From: Pelagibacteraceae bacterium | GTDB lineage: Bacteria; Pseudomonadota; Alphaproteobacteria; Pelagibacterales; Pelagibacteraceae | Assembly (NCBI GenBank): GCA_008638025.1 | Contig: VTPF01000025.1 | Location: 1 to 9,316, forward strand | DNA: 9,316 nt | Reading direction: 5' to 3' | Shown here: in pieces, positions 5,492-9,316 of the stretch | How the letters are laid out: each line of letters opens with the position of its first letter | How positions within the stretch are numbered: position 1 is the first letter of the stretch | The notes under the pieces: generated by a model | The model's database searches: none | What the model saw: the letters and a program-made list of their open reading frames with translations, nothing else | What the model was told of the DNA's origin: nothing | Translations under genes and position numbers: made by a program

Positions 5492-6164
5492 TCGTTTGAA
5501 ACTTTATTTAAAAAATAGAATTTCATTTGCTACCATCAATGTAACTGACGCAACTTTTGCCGTCTTAGACACAGAAACGACAGGTCTTGATTTTACCAAG
5601 GATAAAATTGTATCGATCGCTGCTGTTAAAATTTCAGAATTAAGAATACAAGAACAAGAAATATTGAATGAATTAGTCAATCCCGAGAGAGATATTCCTT
5701 GGGAGTCTGTTAGGATACATCATATTACCAATGAGCATGTGAAAAATAAAAAAACATTTTCTGAAATTGAGAAAAAAGTAACAGATTATTTACAAGAATG
5801 TATTTTAGTAGGGCACAATGTTGATTTTGATATAAACTTTATAAGAACAGGTTTGCCACAATCAAATTTGGGAACCTTAGTTAAAAATATAACAACTATT
5901 GATACTATTTTGTTATCTGCTGGATTGTTTCCAGATTTAGAAACTTATGAACTAAGTTATTTATGCAATAAATTTAATATTAGAACCAATGATCAGATTA
6001 GGCATTCAGCCATAGGGGACTGCATTGTCACTGCACGCTTGTTTTTATTTTTATTAGAAGAGGCAAGAAAACAAAATATCACAACCGTTGCAGACATTGC
6101 CCGAGTTTGTAAACAAGGGCAAAAGCTAAATCAATTAACCAGAAACGCAATTAAGATTCATTAA
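5475..6164 (+). CDS. DEDDh-family 3'-5' exonuclease (DnaQ/PolC-like)
   Basis: GTG at 5475 is chosen because GAGGAG (5463-5468) lies 6 nt ahead; a TTG one codon earlier is also possible. The 229-residue protein has an intact DEDDh active site: VLDTETTGLD (Exo I, Asp and Glu about residues 32 and 34), VGHNVDFD (Exo II, Asp about 119), and HSAIGD (Exo III, His about 177 and Asp about 182). Such enzymes remove 3' nucleotides from DNA or RNA. The N-terminal 20 residues are basic (SRLKLYLKNR) and precede the domain. It overlaps the CBS-DUF294 gene by 17 bp, so the two are translationally coupled and probably act together. It is a stand-alone protein rather than the replicative epsilon subunit, since no clamp-binding or polymerase-binding tail is evident. 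Confidence 0.9.
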   Translation: MKNIFSRLKLYLKNRISFATINVTDATFAVLDTETTGLDFTKDKIVSIAAVKISELRIQEQEILNELVNPERDIPWESVRIHHITNEHVKNKKTFSEIEKKVTDYLQECILVGHNVDFDINFIRTGLPQSNLGTLVKNITTIDTILLSAGLFPDLETYELSYLCNKFNIRTNDQIRHSAIGDCIVTARLFLFLLEEARKQNITTVADIARVCKQGQKLNQLTRNAIKIH

Positions 6165-6181
6165 TTTAATAGGTTAAATTT

Positions 6182-7045
6182 ATGATGGAAAAAAAGGCTG
6201 CTGCTAAAAAAAGTACTTTAGTAAGCGTTATTGTAAATTTATTTCTAGGATCCTTTCAAATTGTAGCTGGTTTTTTTTCAGGTTCACAAGGTTTAGTTGC
6301 AGACGGTATTCACTCGCTATCAGATATGGTTTCTGACTTTGTAGTACTATTTGCCAATAAACATAGCAGCAAAGATCCAGATGATGATCATCATTATGGA
6401 CATCAAAGATATGAAACAGCAGCATCCTTATTTATAGGAGCTTCTTTGGTTGCGGTTGGTATTGGAATGATTTGGAATGTTGGTGTTAAAATTATAGATC
6501 CAGATGTTACCAAAGAGATCAAGATTATTGCACTTTGGATAGCAATAGGTGCCTTGATTGTTAAAGAATTATTATTTCAATATATGATTTATGTAGCAAA
6601 AAAAGTACGTTCTTCCATGCTTATCGCTAATTCTTGGCATGCACGTTCGGATGCCGCCTCATCTCTGGTGGTATCCATTGGTATTATTGGAGCTCTTTAT
6701 GGTTACACAGTTTTTGACTCTATTGCAGCTTTAATCGTTGGATTTATGATTATTAAAATGGGTTGGAATTTTGCTTGGGATGCTTTGAATGATTTAATGG
6801 ATAGATCCGTTTCTATCGAAGAGGATAAAAAAATAACTGACATTATTTTAGCAACACCTGGTGTTAGGGGTTGTCATGATTTAAAGACTAGAAAAATGGG
6901 TGACATGATTTTAGTCGATGTTCATATTGAAGTAGATTCAAATATGAGCGTTAAAGAGGGACACGCTATTGCCGTTGCGGCACGAAATGCTGTGATGGAA
7001 CAAATGCCAGTTCTTAATGTGATGACTCACATTGATCCTATCTAA
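6182..7045 (+). CDS. Cation diffusion facilitator (zinc/iron-type metal exporter, FieF/MamM-like)
   Basis: The 287-residue protein has six predicted transmembrane helices and a cytoplasmic C-terminal domain, the standard CDF layout, and exports divalent metal in exchange for protons. The transport site is visible as HSLSD (His44, Asp48) in helix 2 and HARSD (His153, Asp157) in helix 5; an H/D-H/D site usually indicates zinc, perhaps also iron or cobalt. A loop PDDDHHYGHQRYE (66-78) carries extra metal ligands typical of the FieF branch. The C-terminal domain (about 205-287) has histidines in GCHDL, DVHIEVD, GHAIA and THIDP, matching the dimeric metal-sensing domain. It follows the exonuclease by 17 bp. 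Its stop is immediately adjacent to the convergent gene on the other strand. Confidence 0.94.
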   Translation: MMEKKAAAKKSTLVSVIVNLFLGSFQIVAGFFSGSQGLVADGIHSLSDMVSDFVVLFANKHSSKDPDDDHHYGHQRYETAASLFIGASLVAVGIGMIWNVGVKIIDPDVTKEIKIIALWIAIGALIVKELLFQYMIYVAKKVRSSMLIANSWHARSDAASSLVVSIGIIGALYGYTVFDSIAALIVGFMIIKMGWNFAWDALNDLMDRSVSIEEDKKITDIILATPGVRGCHDLKTRKMGDMILVDVHIEVDSNMSVKEGHAIAVAARNAVMEQMPVLNVMTHIDPI

Positions 7046-7423
7046 TTAGCAGTGGTGATCTTTTAAATCTTTTTTAATATCTTCGTGGTCTCCCACAATA
7101 ATGTGGTGTTTGCTTTTAGTGACATATTTTTCTAACAAAGGAATTGCAATCAATGGTGTAAGACCTCCAAGCACTATACCTACTGCTGCAGATTGTAAAT
7201 TTGGATCTAACGTAGCTGCTATAAAATCTGCTACCACGTGAGCTACAACTACTCCTAAAATTCCTGCAACATAACCATTCGATGCAATTTTCAATAATCG
7301 GTTAATGCTCCATCCAGTATAAAAACCAATTAAAGGTATGATAGTGTGAACAAAGCCAAACACAAAGCCACGTAACCAACCTTTATCTTGTAGCCAAACA
7401 ATTTCTTCAATCAAATGTTCCAT
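7046..7423 (-). CDS. Three-helix membrane protein with HxxxD and His-rich tail, unknown family
   Basis: A 125-residue protein with three predicted helices (about 18-40, 50-71, 77-97). Potential metal ligands are placed unusually: His26 in helix 1, His62 and Asp66 (HVVAD, an HxxxD) in helix 2, and a C-terminal tail with His106, His107, His113, His123, His124 and a terminal Cys125. HxxxD in a membrane helix is how CDF transporters coordinate zinc, so a role in zinc movement or sensing is plausible but unproven. I do not recognise the family. It is downstream of zur with a 3-bp gap, so it is almost certainly cotranscribed under the zur promoter. It converges on the CDF gene with no intergenic base. 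Confidence 0.85.
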   Translation of the reverse strand: MEHLIEEIVWLQDKGWLRGFVFGFVHTIIPLIGFYTGWSINRLLKIASNGYVAGILGVVVAHVVADFIAATLDPNLQSAAVGIVLGGLTPLIAIPLLEKYVTKSKHHIIVGDHEDIKKDLKDHHC

Positions 7424-7426
7424 AAT

Positions 7427-7792
7427 TTATGAGCAGCCTTTACAAAGGGTAGATACTTCTAATTCAAAATTAGAAAAATCATATTTTTTGATGGGATATT
7501 TTTTTAAAATAGAAGCAAATAAATCTGATTTTAATTCTTCTGTATCACCACACTTTTTACAAATAGCAATCGAAGGATTATGATCTTTAGCATGAGTATG
7601 ATTACATAAAATATAAGTTTTATTTTGGTTAGATTTATGAATTTGTCCTTCTTCGATTAATTTATTTAAAGCTCGGTATACTGACATGGGTTGTACTTTT
7701 TTAATCTTCTGAAATTTTTCTAATATCGCATAAGCTGATAAGTGAACTTTGGATTTCTTAATAATATCTAGAACAATCTCATTATTAGTCAT
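7427..7792 (-). CDS. zur: Zinc uptake regulator Zur (Fur family)
   Basis: The ATG at 7792 is preferred over a GTG at 7840, because the operator-promoter lies between them and the family N-terminus fits; the product is 121 residues. A winged-helix DNA-binding domain includes the recognition region PMSVYRALNKLIEEG (35-49). The dimerisation/metal domain has two CxxC pairs (Cys78/Cys81 and Cys117/Cys120) for the structural zinc, and the cluster CNHTHAKDH (63-71) that probably contributes the regulatory zinc site. Length and cysteine pattern fit Zur better than Fur or PerR, as does the operator type. Zinc-bound Zur normally represses uptake genes; here the only cotranscribed gene is the three-helix membrane protein downstream. 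Confidence 0.88.
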   Translation of the reverse strand: MTNNEIVLDIIKKSKVHLSAYAILEKFQKIKKVQPMSVYRALNKLIEEGQIHKSNQNKTYILCNHTHAKDHNPSIAICKKCGDTEELKSDLFASILKKYPIKKYDFSNFELEVSTLCKGCS

Positions 7793-7797
7793 ATGTG

Positions 7798-7814
7798 ATG
7801 TTATAACATAACAT
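7798..7814. promoter_or_regulatory. Zur-type operator, perfect 17-bp palindrome
   Basis: ATGTTATAACATAACAT reads as 7-bp arms ATGTTAT and ATAACAT around AAC, with no mismatch. AT-rich GTTATaacATAAC-type palindromes are the Zur site form I know from alphaproteobacteria. It sits 5 bp upstream of the zur ATG and covers the -10 box on the minus strand, so Zur bound here would block its own transcription. Confidence 0.75.
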
Positions 7815-7827
7815 TTCTTTAAATCAA
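7800..7827 (-). promoter_or_regulatory. zur promoter, predicted leaderless transcript
   Basis: On the minus strand TTGATT (+ strand 7822-7827) is 16 bp from TATAAC (+ strand 7800-7805). Seven bases after the -10 box comes the zur ATG, so transcription would begin at or next to the start codon. This agrees with the absence of a Shine-Dalgarno site there. Confidence 0.6.
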
Positions 7828-7840
7828 CGAACCAAGACAC

Positions 7841-8062
7841 CCCAGCTGGACAAACGAAGCCAAATTAAGCTTGATAAATAAGGGTTATTTTTAAGAATGC
7901 TTAAAAAAGATCCCGATTTATTAAAAATGAGTAATTTCATATCAAAATCTCAATCCATGACTGAGGCAGAATCATGCTATGATAAATTAATTAGTTAACA
8001 TTGTATTGGGAAGCTAATGATTAGAGTTCTTTATTATTTTCCTTACATGTATTGAATTTAAA
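7841..8062. other. Divergent intergenic region between zur and rmuC
   Basis: It holds the 33-codon frame listed separately and a nested inverted repeat: AAATAA (7876-7881), GGG, TTATTT (7885-7890), enclosed by TTAAGC (7865-7870) and GCTTAA (7899-7904). No convincing rmuC promoter could be singled out in the AT-rich sequence before 8063. Confidence 0.4.
7897..7998 (+). CDS. Possible small protein (33 aa)
   Basis: This frame encodes 33 residues starting MLKKDPDLLKMSNFISKSQ and ending YDKLIS. The composition is that of a soluble helical peptide rather than random AT-rich translation. There is no recognisable Shine-Dalgarno site and no family is recognised. It lies in an otherwise empty gap ahead of rmuC, and could equally be chance. 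Confidence 0.3.
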   Translation: MLKKDPDLLKMSNFISKSQSMTEAESCYDKLIS

Positions 8063-8983
8063 ATGATGGAAATTGTTATTTATATTACTTGTGGAGCTAT
8101 CATAGCTTTTATTCTTTTTTATTTTTTTAATAAGAGAAAAGGAAATGAAGATGACTCTTCTGTATTAAGCACACAGCTTAGTGAACTTGCAAGACGGTTT
8201 ACGGTTTTAGAGGAAGCTGCAAAACAAATGGGATCTATGCAAACATCAATCGATACTACCTTTAAAAATTTTCAAAATATGCTTGATGATAAACAGGAAC
8301 GAGGAGCTTTTTCTGAAGTTGAATTAGAAAAATTACTTCGCGATAGATTACCAAGTAATTATTTAAAATTTCAAGAAACGTTAAGTAATGGCAAAAGAGT
8401 AGATTGCTTAATTGACTTTGGAGATGCCAATTCAAGAATAGCTATTGATAGTAAATTTGTTCTAGATAACTTTAAAATATTTAAGACTTCTGAATTAGAA
8501 GAAGAAATTAAAAAATATAAAAAACTCTTTGAAGAAGATGTGATGAAAAATGTGAAAAAGATTTCATCCGATTACATTATTTCTGGGGAAACGGCACCCC
8601 ACGCTATCATGTTTGTACGATCGGAAAGTGTATATCGATCGATTCAAGATAGTGATGTTGATCTGATGGGAAAGGCTAGAGAAAAAAATGTTTTAATTGT
8701 CTCTCCTTCGTATTTGTGGGGATTGTTAAACACTCTTCGTGTTTTTTTAAAAGATAGCGAAATGAATAAAAAGGCTCAAATGATTATTAAAGAAATAGGA
8801 TTAATCGGAAAAGACGTTGGAAGATTAGTGGAGCGCACAGAAGACGTTGAAAAAAAATTTAATCTAGTTGCTGATCAATTTAGAAATATTAAAGTTTCTG
8901 CTGAAAAAATACAGCGTAGAGCAGAAAAAGTAGAAGAAATAGAAGGAACCAATGTTCCATCCATAGAAAAGGAAGATAAATAA
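8063..8983 (+). CDS. rmuC: DNA recombination protein RmuC family
   Basis: RmuC proteins are membrane-anchored, with a restriction-endonuclease-like nuclease fold, and limit recombination at inverted repeats. This one is 306 residues, shorter than the roughly 475 of E. coli, mainly through a shorter coiled coil. Visible parts: an N-terminal transmembrane anchor (about 4-22), a short coiled coil (about 35-80), then the core with GAFSEVELEKLLRDRLP (81-97), RVDCLIDF (112-119), IAIDSKF (126-132) and MFVRSE (183-188). Asp114, Asp129 and Lys131 are candidate PD-(D/E)xK catalytic residues. A basic/acidic helical tail follows 240. Its stop overlaps the next ATG by one base (TAATG), coupling it to an exonuclease I-like gene. 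Confidence 0.92.
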   Translation: MMEIVIYITCGAIIAFILFYFFNKRKGNEDDSSVLSTQLSELARRFTVLEEAAKQMGSMQTSIDTTFKNFQNMLDDKQERGAFSEVELEKLLRDRLPSNYLKFQETLSNGKRVDCLIDFGDANSRIAIDSKFVLDNFKIFKTSELEEEIKKYKKLFEEDVMKNVKKISSDYIISGETAPHAIMFVRSESVYRSIQDSDVDLMGKAREKNVLIVSPSYLWGLLNTLRVFLKDSEMNKKAQMIIKEIGLIGKDVGRLVERTEDVEKKFNLVADQFRNIKVSAEKIQRRAEKVEEIEGTNVPSIEKEDK

Positions 8984-9316
8984 TGAATTACGCATTTTAC
9001 GATTTTGAGACAACCGGAAGATCTGGGACATGGGATCAAATTATTCAAGTCGGAGCAGTATTAGTGAACTCTGAATTTCAAGAGCTAGATAGATTTGAAG
9101 CTAAATGTAGCTTAAGACCAGGCTTGGTTCCAGAGCCAGGAGCTTTGTTAGTTAATAAAACGACACCTGACATGCTTAGAAAAACAAATCTTTCTCATTA
9201 TGGTTTGGTTGAGCAAATGTTACAAACTTTTAAAAAATGGACCCCAGCTCTTTTTATTGGATACAACTCCATAGGTTTTGATGAAGAGTTTTTAAGAAAA
9301 ACTTTATTTAAAACAT
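8983..9316 (+). CDS. sbcB: Exodeoxyribonuclease I-like protein, partial (cut by window end)
   Basis: The visible 111 codons start MNYAFYDFETTGRSGTWDQI. FYDFETTG is the Exo I motif (Asp7, Glu9) and GYNSIGFDEEFLRK (starting about residue 92) is the Exo II motif, both in the form characteristic of exonuclease I, which degrades single-stranded DNA 3' to 5'. The reading frame is open at the window edge, so the third motif and C-terminal domains are not seen. The one-base overlap with rmuC (TAATG) suggests coupled translation, fitting a recombination-repair pair. The symbol is given by family resemblance. Confidence 0.88.
   Translation, partial: MNYAFYDFETTGRSGTWDQIIQVGAVLVNSEFQELDRFEAKCSLRPGLVPEPGALLVNKTTPDMLRKTNLSHYGLVEQMLQTFKKWTPALFIGYNSIGFDEEFLRKTLFKT

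Noticed and set aside
6228..6425. Minus-strand 65-codon frame inside the CDF gene
   Set aside because: Shadow of the conserved helix 1-2 region; no promoter or ribosome binding site.
1..9316. Mobile element, tRNA, rRNA, phage or defence-system genes
   Set aside because: No transposase, integrase, tRNA-like cloverleaf, terminal repeats or defence-gene motifs were seen; base composition looks even throughout.

Overview
The window is AT-rich, with tightly packed genes, very short intergenic gaps and few Shine-Dalgarno sites. With the gene content (CBS/DUF294 protein plus DnaQ-like exonuclease, a Zur regulator with a TATAAC-type operator, a split YeeE/YedE transporter, SelO), this suggests a streamlined alphaproteobacterium, possibly marine and SAR11/HIMB59-like. 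That placement is inference; no marker gene is present.

Region 1 (1-2599, + strand). After an AT-rich stretch without a clear gene come several very small genes: a 57-codon single-span protein (163-336), a 172-bp gap with a strong RNA hairpin (395-420), then a compressed run of a 35-codon membrane peptide, a 60-aa hypothetical, a 38-aa Trp-rich membrane peptide that overlaps its neighbour by 8 bp, a 79-aa exported helical protein, and selO, a protein AMPylase of the pseudokinase fold. Gaps in the run are 4-8 bp, so it looks like one transcript ending in selO.

Region 2 (2600-4000, +). A 34-codon open frame resembles the last haem-binding helix of cytochrome b561. It is followed by two adjacent half-transporters of the YeeE/YedE (thiosulfate/sulfur transport) family with their conserved cysteines. 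Then comes a 63-aa basic hypothetical gene with its own promoter candidate, a roughly 100-nt leader containing competing hairpins, and a rho-independent terminator.

Region 3 (4028-7045, +). A likely operon holds a CBS-DUF294 nucleotidyltransferase-like protein, an overlapping DEDDh 3'-5' exonuclease, and a cation diffusion facilitator metal exporter with an H/D-H/D metal site.

Region 4 (7046-7840, - strand). A two-gene unit holds zur and a 125-aa three-helix membrane protein of unknown family with an intramembrane HxxxD and a His-rich tail. A perfect 17-bp palindrome overlaps the -10 box in front of zur, and the geometry predicts a leaderless, autoregulated transcript. The unit converges on the exporter gene with no bases between the stop codons, so a zinc sensor and a presumed zinc exporter face each other. 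I regard the membrane protein as the best candidate in the window for an undescribed component of metal homeostasis.

Region 5 (7841-9316, +). After a gap with a possible 33-aa ORF come rmuC and, overlapping it by one base, an exonuclease I-like gene cut by the window end. Both are DNA recombination/repair functions.
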